A stretch of 64,000 bases of DNA from Vitis vinifera (GCF_030704535.1 NC_081812.1:17245501-17309500); one strand, 5' to 3'; shown: positions 32,281-46,961, counted from the first letter of the stretch. Numbers and translations are program-made. The notes: generated by a model not told the origin, from the sequence alone.

Positions 32281-35200
32281 ACATCAATGTTACTGTGATT
32301 TTCTTTCTATTACTTGATGTAGCAGTTTTAGCAACTTCGTTGTTAAGTTTCTTGTTGATAAATTTATCTGGCAAGATCATTCAAATTATTTTATTAGATC
32401 AAGCAAACCATACTAACTTTAATCCTCAATTCTAATAAAATTATTTGAATTGGAGACTTGCGTTCGAAATCTGAGCGCTGGTGATGGGGTTGCCTTTCTG
32501 TTTGTTTTCCTGCGGGATTCCCTTTACCACTGCCAAAAGCCAACAGGCGGAAGCACCATTACATCTAAACGGCATCTACCCTTCCCTCTACTTACTGCTA
32601 ACCAATTCTATAACAACCCTAGAGATCAACTAATTTTGCTGCCTCACATATTCCACTCATCAGGCGCACCTCTTTCTTTCTCTCTGTCCCTCTCTGTTTC
32701 TTGAGTAATATTCCAGAAGTAACATGTAATGGTTAGAAAAAGCTGCCATTGTAGAACCTTCCTTCCTCACTCCAGAAGAACAAGAAATGAAAGCAAGGAA
32801 ATAAAGGTCCTTCTCACAATGGACCATCTTCATAATGTACGGTCTAGTCCTCTTCACGGTAAACTCTTTCTTTATTGAGCAAATTAACAACACGACAACC
32901 AATCACTTACCTAAGTCCATGTCTCTCTCTTTGCCATCAAGTCCTTCTCGACCGTCTTCATCAATCACATTGGGCAGGATGGACCCGAAAACAAGCCGTC
33001 CTACTGGGAATTGGTGTTGGAATAGCTTTATCAATCCTATGCTGCAGTTCTGCTTGGCGGGTTGGGGCCCACGGATTGAACTTAATTGATAACATTCCAA
33101 GAGATGCAGAAAATATTCCCATAACTGTCCTCTCAATCATTGGCGGACTCCTGGAAGGACTGGCTGAAGATGGACTCAATCATTTTATTTTATTTTTTAC
33201 GTCATCATTCGGCCAAGTCCATGAGAGCTATGGACCTGGTTAACGTAACCACGTACCCTAGTGCTGGGCTTTTTATGGCTGGGTTGACTCTAACTTTTCA
33301 ATAATGTCAGCTTGTCAGGGCATTGGGAACGGGCAAAAGCTAAGAATGATGTATTCCATTCTATGTTTGTGATTGAAGAACAAGATATCAGTACAGCCCA
33401 GCCCAGGCCCAATTTCAAGCTTAGTTCACTATTGAGCTCCACCTTGTCTTTCTATATGGACCGGGTGTACTAGGTTGGGCTGGCGCATTTTAGGTTTCCT
33501 TTGGCTAAATGGGACTTTTAAGTCTCTAATTAAGCAAGCCATGGCCAAGTATTCAACAATAAGTACAACCCTAAACCACCCTGAAAATAGAACCCTAAAA
33601 ATTGCACCAATAAGGAAAAAAAAAATATGTTGCACTTGATTCTCATAAACTTTGATAGAAAGAAATGGCGTGGAACAATATAAGGAATACAAAGTATGAA
33701 AAATTAATTTCCGAAATTTTTTTCTTAAACTTACCTTTTATGGCTTTATCTAAAGAAAATGGAAACAAAAATCTTTTATTATTTTTTTCTTCATCTTTTG
33801 TCTAAATATAAGAAATCATTTTTTTTTTCTTTTACTATAATTTTCAAGAAAAAAATATAGCTTTAATATTTTTATCAGAATATGTCTATTTAAACTGAAG
33901 TTGTCTCCTTAAAATGCAATTTTCTATTGATGCCTAAAAAATATTGTAGATTTGAAAATAGTTTGTGAACTGACGTATTTTAAAAATCCCCACAGCAGCC
34001 CTTTCCTCCCTTCTATTAATTTCATTGTGGTAACTTTCTTAGGATTGTCAATTAATTTGAGCTGGGCAGGTATCCAGTCACTTCAAGCTAGTCTGAAATT
34101 TGATTTGGGCTGAGCAAGGTGTCGGGGGAATTAGAATGTTGGCTAACGTGGGCTGCAGTCAGCCCATTTCCAAGCCCACTGTCCTGAAGTGGGCTGAAAT
34201 GTCACTGGGTTTCAGATGGGTTTTAAGCTCGTTGGTGCTTACATGATGAAGTCTGTCTCGAGTCTTGACTACGGCAAAAGCAAGAAAATAAAACTTGACA
34301 TTTACGATACCTTGAACTTTGGAGCATGATCTCTCTTCCAATCGTAATACTAGAAGAAACAAATGCCTCCTTGAAGATTTCATGCGTGATTCAAACTTAT
34401 GAAAGATGTGCACTTGTAGTGGGAGAATCCACTCATCAAAATTTGCTGTTGACTTTGAGAGGAATCTCCTTTTTATTCCCAAATTTTCAATGCAGTTTCG
34501 TATGAATTTATTAATGTCTGCCACAATCTTTCAAATCCATTCGTGCCATGAAAAAAGTGGGCAAATGAAAGTGAAAAGACAGACGAGAGAGAAATCTAGT
34601 TGCAAGAAATACTTTGATACTTTTAAGCCTGTAATTTTTATTTCATTCCTCAAAATACAAAATCATAATACTCCAAACCAGACAATGACTTTTCTCATGG
34701 GCTATCCTTTATCAGATTGCATTCCGAGTGTGCAGAGACAGAGAGATGGGAAACTGACTGCTTCACGTGCACTTGAGCCACTTAAAATTCAGGAAATGGA
34801 GGTAGGCCATACTCCACCATTTGTTGCTACAAGGTGGTAAAAGGTATTGCCCATCTCCATTCCCTCATTAGGGAGCCCCTCTGGAGACAAACACGTTCCA
34901 TTAATGGGATCCGAGGCTGCTCCATATGCATCCACATTTGTGTAATCCAGCTTCCCACTCTTGAGAATGTGTCAGCCAAAAATTACTGCAACATTTGATC
35001 TATTCTAAGGTTGATTTAAATAAATGAATGAAGTGTGTGTTCTGATGCCTTGAAGAGGGGTTCATTAATAGATTTGGCAAGCATAGTTAAGAGAATTTCA
35101 TTGAGATCCGGCTGGTGTATGAATTTGGAGTGAGTGGATAAAGCCCAAGTCGCATAGTACAAAACAAACAGAAGTCTGAAATGAACTGAAAGCCAGGTGA

Positions 35201-36572
35201 AAAGAAAAAGAGTGGGAAAAAGAGAGGATTACATACATGTGTAAAGGGGAAAGAAAAAAGCGTTTGTCTTTGCTTTTACATTTGTTTGTTCTTTTTTCTC
35301 CTTTTGTAATCAGATGTTTCAACTTTCAATCCTGCTACATGGAAGCTCCATGCCAATAAAGTTCTGATTCTTAATTTTTATCGGGAAACATAGAAAGGGT
35401 AAGTTAAAAGAGAAGGCCAGCTAAAGCTTTCCCCCCAGTATTTCTATCTGTGGATATGAGAATATGCCTGCATGACCCAGTCGTCCAGAAACCCACATGT
35501 GAAACACTCTCCAAGTATCTCCTTTTATTGGATCTTGTTTCTCACATTCCCTTGGAGCGTGAAACCCTGTGAAGATGTGTTTCAATATCCAATAAAGGCT
35601 CTCCTCCTCCTCCTCTCTCTCTGCGTGATAGATCCACCCATTGTAGAGGGTATCTCAAAGCTAAAAGATGCCCCAACTTCAGCGGCTCCAATTATCTGAT
35701 GGGACCAAAATTTTCAATCATCAATGTTTGGAATCCTACTGATTAATGGTCTATGAATTTCTCTAAAACCCTAACAAACAGTGGCCTTATTTGAAAAGGG
35801 AAAAAAAGATGCTTCCCAGTGTCTCCCCAAATATGAGTTCAATTACCAAACATCGGAGTACAAAGAAATAGACATGCTACAAATTTGAAACAAAAAACAT
35901 ATAAACATATGTGTGGGTTATTAGGAGATGATTTACGGCAAATTGTGAAAAAGAAATGTAAGAGCGAAGTTGGTGCAAAGGGAGGGGTGGTGGGGGGTTA
36001 GTTTTCAAGTGAATACAATGTCACGTGGGGGTGGGGATGAAACTGAGTGAAACGTGGCAGCGGATGAGAGGATGGGAGGAAGAAGAAGAGGAGGAATGGT
36101 TGGGCAGCTGTCGTTGGTCTTAGGAAAGGAAGCACGTGACGAGCACGAGGGGCCCCCCTCGAATGTCTGTCTTCGATGCCTCCAAATTAAAAACCCCTCC
36201 CACCTCCCTTACCTCATATTGATCATCAATGTTTGACAAGCTGTGAGACTAAACCCCTCTTACCAAATGCCCCTCTACCTCGCATTTATCTACATAGAGA
36301 AAACAACAAAATGGTATCAACCATCAAGCCCCCCAGCGTCTATTCCCTTTAATCAATGAGAATGTCAAAGTCGTAATACTCTGCTACTCACGGGTCCAGC
36401 TTGGGAAAGGGACCCTGAAAGGGTAAATGTGGGGTACCAGTCCACAGCTAAGCAAAAGACCAAACGTTAGGCTGTGAGGGTGAGGAGGAGTGGGTATGCA
36501 TTAACTCCAAAATGGCCCTTATCCTCCATATCTAAATGGGCCCCAGTATATGTATCATGTATCCTCAGTTAG
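32029..36572. repeat. Segmental duplication, copy 2
   Basis: Matches 1-7319 without the 2.78 kb Mutator-like insertion; the empty target site reads CTGAAAATAGAACCC around 33581-33595. Right of 36572 the sequence (GGGGCCGCCCCATTTT) is unrelated to that following 7319. Left of 32029 homology to copy 1 presumably continues outside the window. Confidence 0.93.
32470..33370 (+). pseudogene. NPF transporter pseudogene C, copy 2
   Basis: Partner of 420-1350, with the same order of remnants: an exon 3 tail (ACTAATTTTGCTGCC...CCACTCATCAGG), a pyrimidine-rich intron, then exon 4 text with MYGLVLFTVNSFFIEQ, a GIGVGIALSILCCSSAWRV helix and GLLEGLAEDGLNHF. Here the GLLEGLAEDG motif is closer to the functional GFMEGLAEAG than in copy 1 (GLLERLAEDG). 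Eleven bases found in copy 1 near 680 are absent. Frames are broken repeatedly. Confidence 0.8.
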
Positions 36573-39545
36573 TGGGGCCGCCCCATTTTTCTACCATCCA
36601 CCAACGGCCATGCCTTGACAAGGGACCCCCCTCCTTTGACCATAAAAAACTGAGGGTTCCCTCCTAGAATAATTATGACACTAACTGAGAGGGAGGGAGA
36701 GAGGGGGTTGATGGGGCTGATGGCCCCTTGACAAGCTGAACACCAACTTCCCCCAAGTTGAGAAGAGGAAAAAATACAAATGAAAGGGCCTGTAGTTGTG
36801 GCCACATGAATCCAAAAAATTCAAAGTGTCCTCATAAACCACCATGACCATGATGAAGAAGAAGATGGAGAAACATTGAAAAGATTGATGGGAACTGAAA
36901 TCCGGGTATTTTTCCCATTAAGCCCGGAGAATCATGGCTTCTCACCACCACTGGTTGTTCCATTCATGGACAGCGATGTGCAATGAATTCTCCTCTCAGC
37001 AGACAGTTGAGAGACACACCCTGTTGCTATTGCAATTTGCATTGAGAGAAAGTGGGATGGGGTATGCATTACTGTTTGAAAGCAGCAGGTTTTTAATTCA
37101 CATTTTCTTGTAGGGACGCCCTGTTTTCTCTCTCTCTCCCACCATTTCTAACACTTATCATCACATCTACTGAACTTAAGAGACATTCCGATTGAATTTC
37201 ATTCCATTCTATATTTCGCCTTCAATTTGTTCAATCCCAACATTATACTTGTCCAGCAAGCAATTGGTATTTTCCTCTTAAATTTAATGCACATAATTCC
37301 TGTTTTGTGTCTCTAACTGTTTCCTCCCATCTCCCCCTTTCTTAATAATTTGGACTGTCAAAATCAAATCAGCCTGGAACAAACATTTCATCCCAGGATA
37401 CAGAATTTCCACACTATACATTTCCTAATTTTCCATTGCAACATTGCATTTTTTTTATTTTTGGTACCCTTTTCTCCTAGTACCTAATTCGCACCACCCA
37501 AACGTATGATTATTATATGTTTATACAAGTGTGCTTTTCCAAGTTGGAATTAACAAAGGCCTTACCTCGTAGCAAAATTCAAAGATCCTGACAGCAACAT
37601 ATTATTAGTTTCTACACCATCTTAATGCCAACTCATACACCATAGGAACTGGGTGTATAGGCCACGATGTGAATCAATAAATTAAGCAAGGCATGTTAGT
37701 CACATAATTGAATGAGATAATAATGAAGTAATAAGAATCAGTATCATCACTGTAAATCACAAGTCTCTAGTGACTAGCTCATCATTAGCCTAACTCTACA
37801 AAATTAATTATATACGTATGAGATCAGCATCACCCAATTTTGACTTCATATCATGGAATTTCCACACGATCACTGCTGCAGTTTGCGCTGATAGGGTACG
37901 TGGATTGATTATGATTCGGCTGTCAGGTGGATTAGCAAGTGGGCCACTATCATCTTTGGATTCCTGTAGCCAGTGGTTGCTTTATAAAAAAAAAAGGAAA
38001 AAGAAAAATTTGAAATTATGGAGCAATAATTGTATCAATTTTTATTGTGTGAGTTGTATAATGTGACATTAATATTAATGTGCCTAGTGTAAGATGAATA
38101 AGACGGACGACACCTCCAGCACCGTACACCTGGAGAGTACTGCAATGATCCACTCCATTTTGGACAAGTTTAAATGCTTCCATGAAGGGATTACTAATGA
38201 TTTTGTACTGCAAACAGCCAGCAAGTGGAAGTCTTCTGGAACCTCCCACTAAATTTTCACCTTTTTTTCTCCTGATGTCAAGCTTGGGAAAAGACTGAAC
38301 TTCTCATCGGGTCACATTTGGTGCACTAGAAATCATGCCCTGATAAAAAAGAATCATGTTCCAGTGGGTGGGTTATTGTACGGACTTAAAATTGAGCTTC
38401 ATTTTTTAAAGAAAAAATCATTTAGGGCATAGTTTTTTAATGAGTTTTCATCATTTTTCTTTTAATATAGTGTGCAGACAACACAAGTACATACAATATT
38501 GTTGTTACTTTTTGAGGGATTCTTCGATTTCATATGTACTTTTTTGGTTAGAAATAATATATCATCAGAGAATCAATTCAGCAATACAAATATTACTACA
38601 GCCTTGAAGAACTTGTACATGCTGGCCTAACAAATGGCTAGATTAATATTGCAGTTACGTGGGGTCTGGTCCGTCTGGAGTGTCTACATGCACCCATACA
38701 CATCTTTACTGCCCATGAATCGGCGGATCCTCATTGTACCAGCCAAGATTTGATAAAAAATTTGTTCTTGCCTCTTCTGCCAAATTGAAACCAATAAAAT
38801 TGGAGCTCACCTCCACTTTTGTACAGGCCATGGAACACTTTTTTTTTCGGTGTCATAAACTTCTTTCGAAATTTTCAACACTGTAATCTATGAGGAATAA
38901 TATCAATATCAGACCCGTATTATGCATACTTGCTTCTTCTTTTTTTCCCGCAGGAGAGAGAGAGGAGGGGGCAAGGGCAGCGACCATATAATATATGAAG
39001 GATATACATGACATGGGTGATTACTGATTAGGTCGGAGCATTGGAGGACACAGAAAATCCTTAACAAAGCTTTATTGAAACCTCTGAAATTTGTTTGTAG
39101 AAATCAAGGTCTTGAAGATTTTGTTTGCTTATTTGATTCTTGTGGAAACACTGTTTTGGAATCTGAAAGCTCCCTAGAGCGTCGTAATTGGGATTGTCTG
39201 GGTCTCTATAAGAAAAGACACATTCAAGTAACTTTGGCTATGCTCCTAGTTTTCGAATAACAGGGTGATATTATTTCTTTCTGTTGGTTAGTTTTTTAAT
39301 CTTCAATTAATGATCTTATAAATAAAATAAAATTGAAAAGGTTAAAAAAATAATAATGATAACAGTGTGCGTAGTGATGAATAATAACTTACATGCTCAA
39401 AACTGTTTGACTAAAACCACTCTTTCTTTCACCTATCATTCACTTGAATGCAGGAACATCCGGAGTTAAGCTGGGATGTGGCAGCCCCTTTTTCGGCGTG
39501 CAAAGGGGCCAAGCCTCTCCACATTCAATCTCCAAAATCTTAAAT

Positions 39546-39550
<5 letters not shown>

Positions 39551-39576
<26 letters not shown>
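39551..39576. repeat. (TC)13 microsatellite
   Basis: Thirteen TC dinucleotides without interruption. Confidence 0.95.
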
Positions 39577-39577
<1 letters not shown>

Positions 39578-42500
39578 GGCCAATTGCCATGCCACGAGCC
39601 CCAAGAACATGACTCACATGCTTTGTATCCGTAAAGTCAGGCATCTAACATCTTCCCTAATCCAACGCCTTGTTGTTACCCCTGTAAAATTCCAAAAAGA
39701 TACTATTTATTTTGTATCTGTACGTTCTTTCTTTCCTTTCTCTCACTTAAAACCTAACTGTTGAAGCACAAAGCTTTGTGAAACAGCAAACCTTAACTCT
39801 TTCCATAAAGAAAACAAGTCAACTTTTCCCACTCATGTTGCCCATTTGCAACCTTGCTGATTCAAGTTGTGTTAACTGAAAGACATCAAACAACATTTCA
39901 CTAACCAATAACAGTTTAAAATTATATAAGTTACTTCATTTCAGAGATTTTTTTTTTGGATATGTGAATCAATCAAGTTGTACACAGGAGACCCACCGAC
40001 TGAATTGCACGACTGGGTTCTCGTTTGAGATGTAAATTGTAATAATCAGAGCATTAATCTCATTATTTTCTGCGGCTATCAATGTTTAAGGCGCATAAAT
40101 CTGGTGGTTGAGATGGATGATATCTTGGCGATGTGGCAAGAGTGGAGGAAGTGGCCCACCAAAATGCAGGGTTCAAATCATTGTATCTGGAAACAATGGT
40201 GCAAAGGTTTGAATAGAGGCACCAGCAGGCTGAATATGGCTCCCAGCTGCCACCACCACACAAGTGACAACGTCCTGGGCAAGGTCGCCATTGCATTACA
40301 CTCCATGGCCCCTCTTTGCTTCAAAGGGTTTATATCTTGTATGAGTTGTAATGAGTTAATATTGCTGATGGTCAATGTTTGTATCAGACAGGTGGACAGT
40401 CCTACATTTATATTTCTTGACTACAAGTTTGTGAACCCCAATTGCATTTGGATCCTTTTCTTCAATTCCAATAATATGAACTGGCTTGCATTCACATGAA
40501 TTCAGTGACATATTATTTATATTTTAATTTTATTTATTTATTTTATGTCTTAATCTTCATCATTTACGATGATTTAGATTTCATTGTGCATGTTTAATGA
40601 TATCTTTAAGTACGATTATGATACTTCAATATTTTTCAAGGGTTTTTACCTGCTATTATTTTAAAATGAAAGTACTTTTGGCGGCCATTGGATTTTAGCA
40701 TTTTTCAAGGGTTTTTTACCTGCTCTTATTTGAAAATAAAAGAACTTTTGACAGCCATTGGTGGAAGCACTGGATTTGCGTTAGCTGGCTGAAGATGTAG
40801 TTCAATTTCTAAAGTTAGGTAACACGGGAAAAGCCAGCCACTCAAATTCAAAGATACGCCTAACTCAGTATCTTGCAGTTCACAAGGCAAAATTCAAAGC
40901 CCTACTAAAACTTTGAATTTTCTTTTTGAGAGAGGAAACATCTTTCAAATTGAAAAGACCTCTTCTTTTTATTTCTTTTAATAAAGAGTGATGTATTATA
41001 TTTATCATCATACTCGGTAAATGAAAGGATAAAAATAGCTAAAACAACAAATGGAGTAAAAATGAAGTTACCCTTTTGCGAGTTGTCATATTCCAAGGAA
41101 AGCAAAAATTTTGGCTTCCACAATTCCGGCTGCTGTTATGTTATTAACCCGAGGCACCCAATTCACTCTCCTCAATTTAGATCTGATTTGGGCGACCTAA
41201 CACAACTTTGGTGGAAAGCAAAAGAGAATGCGAACATAAGCAAAGGGCGATGAATTTGGGACAAAATGGAAAGTCAAAGTTCATTATAAATTTACTCGAA
41301 GTTGGTAACCCTGTATCACATTAATTATTAATGGGTGAATCGAAAAATATATATATATGGTTGCTTCGAATTGGTGAAAACCGAAACAGGTTTTGTCGGT
41401 GTGGTTTTCTGTGTGGGGTGGAGTTTGATGGCAGTGACACATTCGGTGGCATCGCCACCGTTGTTGCTCTTGGAACGTTGAATATTTGTGGCGGCATTCA
41501 TTTTTTTTTTCTTTTTGCCTCTTCTGATCAATTCATGTGAAAAATAAAATAAAATAATGATGCATAAATTGAGTGGTTAATTAATATATAGTTATGTTAT
41601 TTTTCCCTTGCGTCATGCTTTACTAAGCTGTGATAATAGATTTGGGATTATGTACATTTTAGCTTTTAAAATAATCACCATAAGAATGCTGTAGAAGCAC
41701 AAAACAAGAATGGGGCCACTTGATTTCAATGTGACACTGAAATACCTTTAATGCAGCTATGCTAGTCCCCTCAAGGACCATTCTCAATGAGTTAATATGA
41801 TGTGACATTATTTAACATTCAAACGAGCATCAAATTTATTTATTTATTATTATTATTTTTATTATTTTAATATTGGCATTCTCACACTAAATTCAGGCAA
41901 TGAAGGAGATGTTTCGAGTAGGGTCATTTCATTTTACTTTAGTATTTTAAAAAAATGACATTTTTTATGTGTCCAAGTATAAAGTAAATGCAATATAAAT
42001 GATCTGAAGGGGCATCATTGTATGGGCATTGTTAAATCACAGGTCATGATTTTCAATCAATACTCCATATTCAAACATCAAAATTTCCGACGATTTATGA
42101 GCAACCCAACATCCTATGTTAGCCTCACTGATCAAACATCCCACCAGAACAGGTGGCAGCTATATCTGAATAGTGAATGGTGAATAGGTTTTTTTTTTCC
42201 AACAATTTAATTTATAATTAAAATACACTTACTGCTAAACCCTAAACAGAAGTCCCTCTTGTGGGGAAAGGGATTAAGAATAGAAATCATGTCCTAGGGT
42301 TCCTCAGACCCCCCACCAACCAAAAAGGATTCTAAAGAGGAAGGAGAAAAAGAAAAAGAAACAAAAGGGGAAGCTATAAAGGAAGAAGACTCGTACTTCA
42401 CTTTATTTTCTCTTTACTTATCCAAACCATCATATGATAATTTGTTCTAATAAGCCTGAGATACTTTTTTGAGATATGGAAACCCACAAGTTCCACCTTT

Positions 42501-42764
42501 TCATTCCACTGAGCTTCCTAAGAAATTTTCTTCTTGTTGGTGCATTAATAAATTCCCTTTGTATCGATTATCATGATTTTACAACTAACTATAGTTGATT
42601 AATACAAAACAAGGCCTCCCCTGCCCTTTCTCCACATTTGTCATGCTGATGCAGGAGAAGAGTGCGTGTGTGTATGCCTTTTGGATGTGGCATTATCCTG
42701 GAGCTCATATTAGGATCTGGGACCCGCCCGCTATGGATGGCTAGACTTAGGTTCGAGTTTTACG

Positions 42765-42790
42765 ATTGGAATTGGAATTGGAATTGGAAT
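42765..42790. repeat. ATTGGA hexanucleotide repeat
   Basis: Four full ATTGGA units plus a partial one in direct succession. Confidence 0.9.
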
Positions 42791-45700
42791 TTCATTATGT
42801 ACAACCCACATCACCTTCTCCTTCTTTTTTGATACTCCATAGCAGCTGTAGAGCACAGAACAAGAGCCAAATCTTAATGAACCAAAAAGAAACTGAAAAC
42901 AACCAGTATAGAATCGTTTCCATTGACTAGTGATTGAACTATTACTGTTGTTGTGACCCAAAATACTCATATTTTTTGGAAATTTTATGCTGAATGGGGG
43001 ATCTTTTGTACAATTTTTTATTTATTTATTTGAACTCTTTTCTAAGATGATCCCATCTAAATTCCCCCAATGTGTTTCCAGTATTATTTAATTGGGTAGG
43101 TTTCCCAAAATTCTCCCCCAAAGTTTTCACTTTCAGCAGGATCAGGATGTGTTCAAACCAAATCATCAAAATTAAATCTGATTTGGAATTCAGGCTGAAT
43201 TCAAACCGGGCGCTCGAACTCATCAGGAATTTGTCTAGCTTTATAGATGCAACCATTAAAGCTAGGAGCCCCATACATTCCAATCAATCAAATAAGAAAG
43301 AGTATGGTTACACTGAAATTTAAGTGGAAGAAGCGGGGCAAGTAAACATTTATGGTTGATGGTATGAGTCCTTGCGTGTGGGGACCTGGACTTGACAGTT
43401 TGGTACAAATAATATGCGGGCCTCTTCCGAAACATCGGTTTCCTGGGGTCCTTACCAGCACTGGTTCGTCTCTTATCCGAATTTGCTTTATCTGTATGGT
43501 CATTTATCACCAATTATTAAAGTGTAATATTCTTCCTAAGGTCCAAACTAAGGTTCGGATCCTAAACCATACTCACACTTCATAAACCTCGCCCCATCTA
43601 GATCAATAACTCCGCACTTGCCACTTTGAATATTGGATCCTTTTCAATTCCTTCCAAATCGCACCATAACGGTTGATGGATGTATATAATTCTATTCAAT
43701 TTAATGTCTACATCCCAGAATTACGACTAATTTGTCATCTAATTACAACTTATACATCAATTGGAACAACCCTTCTTCCCAAATAAAGGTAAATCATCCT
43801 ATGACAATAATAGCTATTGATGATCCTTCCGGGTTTTCAATTGAAGCACAAATTTGTTGATGGTATATTTATCGCACCATACCCCATCTAAATATGGTCA
43901 CTTTATCATACTTTGTGACCCAATAGCGGCTGATTTTGACCTTTTTAAGGGCCTTTAAGGAGGTGCATTCACGTTAGAAAAGAGCAGAAATAGGCATCTG
44001 CGGAGTCAAATTGAACGAGGGTTCTTGAAGAAATGACAATGTTGCCAACAATGAATGCAAATCATGGGCCCCGAATTGGTTAACGTGCTTGAACACATGA
44101 CCATTAGTTTGAGCATACACTGGGTAATGGACTAGGGACCAATGATGGTTTGTTTCGTCAAATGCACCGCCATCTCATGATGCCGGATTCTCATTCTCCA
44201 ATAATTTGATCAGTCACTTGAATTAAAGAAAAATTCCAAACATATATTATGGTTCTTTCATACTTATATAATCCTAACAGTATGAATCAGGTGGGTGAAT
44301 TGCGGATGCAGGAGGGGGGTGGGAAGGGAGAAGAGATGAGTAGACCGTTACGGATGAAAAGAAAGGATAGAGAAGGAGAGGATGTGCATGACCTTCAAAG
44401 AAAGGGAAAGGGTAATTGAGTGGAGGTATCGAGTACCCACCCCCTAAGTGCGCTGCCCCCTAACTTGAAAAGGTATTTTCCGTCTTTGGAGTGACGTTTT
44501 GCCCCCACTTCGCCCTATTCCTACTGCCTATCCAGACGTCTCCAGATTCCTCACTTCCACATATGCTTTCCGATCAAAGAAAGAAAGAAAAAAAAAACAC
44601 ATCATACATGGTGAACAGGATCCATCCACCATCGATTGAGAATCACATCATTAGCTTTCCTGAATATTTATCTCTGGATATACATGAAGATTTATATATA
44701 AAACCCAAAAATCGGCTAAAATTGCAGCCTAATATTTGTTGGCACTTCAACAATTAAAAATATTTAAAATAATTTTTAAAAAATTATTAAATTTGGAGCT
44801 TAATTAATTTAACATCCATTATTATTTCATCGTTTAAAATCAAAATTTTGAATCTAGCTATAATACAATATATAATGAGGGACCTGAGCATCAATGAAAC
44901 GAGGTGCTTGCAAAATTGAATATTAAGTTTCATGAAGAAAACTATTAGTTAATTTCCGGTTGCTTTAAGATTTCAGTGCTGGATTCTTGTGTGCGCGTAT
45001 CTTGGCGTTGAATTTTTTGAGGTGCATTTTCAAGTTTGGTTGAGATTTTGAAAGCAGATGATAATTTAATGGAAAGGACAATGGTGGTAAAATATTTATA
45101 TTATTAAAATTATTTTATCCTTTTGGGTATGGTAACTTGTTGTTGGATAGCTGTTAGTGGTTAGGGGAGCTAAACAGCTGGCATCTACAAACAAATTTGT
45201 TACCATATGGAAGAGTAGAAGTGAAATGATTATATAATGCAAATGTGGAGTGATGGAGATTGGAGTGAGTGATATAAACAAAAGAAGGGTAAGGGCGATA
45301 GTCGCGGGGCCCATGTGGAGGGTAACGATGGAACATATTCCGAAATTTGATCCCCTGGGTGGCAACTAGGGTGAGCGTCAAAATCCACTCATTAATCATT
45401 GCCTCTCCCACTAACCCCAAGTTAAAATCTTATTTATGGTTGACAAAATCTAAACGCCACTCTGCCATTGGTGAAAACCACTTCATGCCTTCACTTTTTT
45501 ATTAGTCAAGATATGAGGGTGAAAAAGCAGGGGAGAGATGTGTAGTCGTGGAATATTTTGGTGGCAGAGAAAACCAAGTGGTGGGTGTTGGGCCGGAGGA
45601 GCGGGCCAATGCCCAGACCCTCACCCAGCCGACACATCCCGTTTGAACGGGGCATTTGTGCGTGTTTTGTATGGTATTTTTCTAACACCATTTCCCTTTA

Positions 45701-46954
45701 ACATGCCCTCCTTTCAGCCCCAGACCACCGTGCTAGTGGTGGTGGTGGTGGAGGTGGTGGTCTCCACCTCTCCACCTGCACCACCTTTTTTGGCGGCCGC
45801 CACTTCCATGTGCAACAATCTTGCCTCCCTTTCCCTTATCTAAATCAGTGGAATTCAAATTCATCCATGAACATTGAATAATGGTGACTAAATAGACTTC
45901 CTCCCGACAATGGGTCATTTATGATTTTACTTCTTATGAATGTGTTCTATTTTTCAAAATTTATGATCATTAATAATGTCAATAAATAGTAAAAATGGGA
46001 TTACAACTTACAAGTAGTAGGAAGCAGATGGAATTATTTGATGGTGACCCTATCCCGTCTTTAGCTTGAGAAATAAGTATTTGTAATTTTTAATATCCTC
46101 AGGACACCACTTTTACTGCACCATGGTAACCGTGGCAGTCGAACCATGATCTAATGGAGAAGTGATGTGTGTGGGTCCAGCAGCCCCCATTAGGCCACGT
46201 AGGATCTTCCGATCAAAAGCGCGTCTCGCTATTATAAGCCGGCGGGAAGTGGGGTTAGGGTTTATGGTGCGCGTGTTGCTTTATAAGCGTGCCACATTGT
46301 GGCGGGTCCAGGGCGGCTCGGCTTCAGCCAACTTAAATTAAAAAAGATGGGTTTTAGCTGCGCCGCGCTGCGCCGAACTTTGTCACATGAAAAACGCGGA
46401 TCAAATATGATACTGGGCCTCCATTTTCAAAGTTTGGTTGGGTAGGCGGCCCACGATTGAACGAACCCCCGCCGTATCTCCCATCTTCCCACTCGCTTTC
46501 GAAAGTCGCGACAATACATGAGGCAAATTTTCGATGGAGAGTGGGGTCACGCGCTGCGAAAGTGTTTGAAGCTGACGATCACCGTTCGATTGGAAATTGG
46601 AGAAGGTCGCTGGACCCTGGAGGAATTAGAATTATTCAGCAAAGAAATGAAATAAAAGCTGGGAATTAATTGGGAAAATAATTCCTAGAATTAATAGAGT
46701 GAGATTCGGATCAGAGCTTAGCATTTCTCATAGGCATTTATAATGATGAAAGAACAGAGCGGTGGGAAACAAGTTCTGAAGTAGAAATTAAGAGCTCTGA
46801 AGTCTGCAAGTCTCAAGTCTCAAGTCTCAACACAGATAGATAAATAAATAATATTTCTCATATTTTTCCTTTTTCTTCTTTTTGGGTAATTTTTTTCAAA
46901 AGTTAGATAATGTAAGATTATTTAGTGGAGCCGTTGGGAGCAGTTGAAGGGGCC

Positions 46955-46961
46955 TATAAAA
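46955..46961 (+). promoter_or_regulatory. Likely TATA box of the auxin carrier gene
   Basis: TATAAAA within GGGGCCTATAAAACGCAGC, the best core promoter candidate upstream of the 5'UTR. Transcription would start near 46985. A second TATAAA at about 47147 sits in a CT-rich leader and is the alternative. Confidence 0.5.

Larger units (their letters stand above)
36573..46950. other. Long spacer upstream of the auxin carrier gene
   Basis: About 10.4 kb in which I support no gene. Small frames (for example 40104-40499 on +, 41331-41540 on +, 43026-43283 on -) show no family motif, no convincing splice partners and ordinary spacer composition. Visible simple repeats are (TC)13 at 39551-39576, an ATTGGA hexamer run at 42765-42790 and a GGT-rich run at 45737-45765. 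Compared with the left of the window there is little transposon sequence, so part of this may be regulatory sequence of the auxin carrier; that is inference. Confidence 0.5.

Noticed and set aside
40063..40499. Overlapping frames on both strands (131 codons plus, 77 codons minus)
   Set aside because: No family motif, no splice context, and both strands are open to a similar degree, as expected by chance in a less AT-rich patch.
45538..45843. 101-codon frame with a Val-rich run (LVVVVVEVVV)
   Set aside because: The Val run is a GGT/GTG microsatellite and the rest is featureless; no support for a gene.
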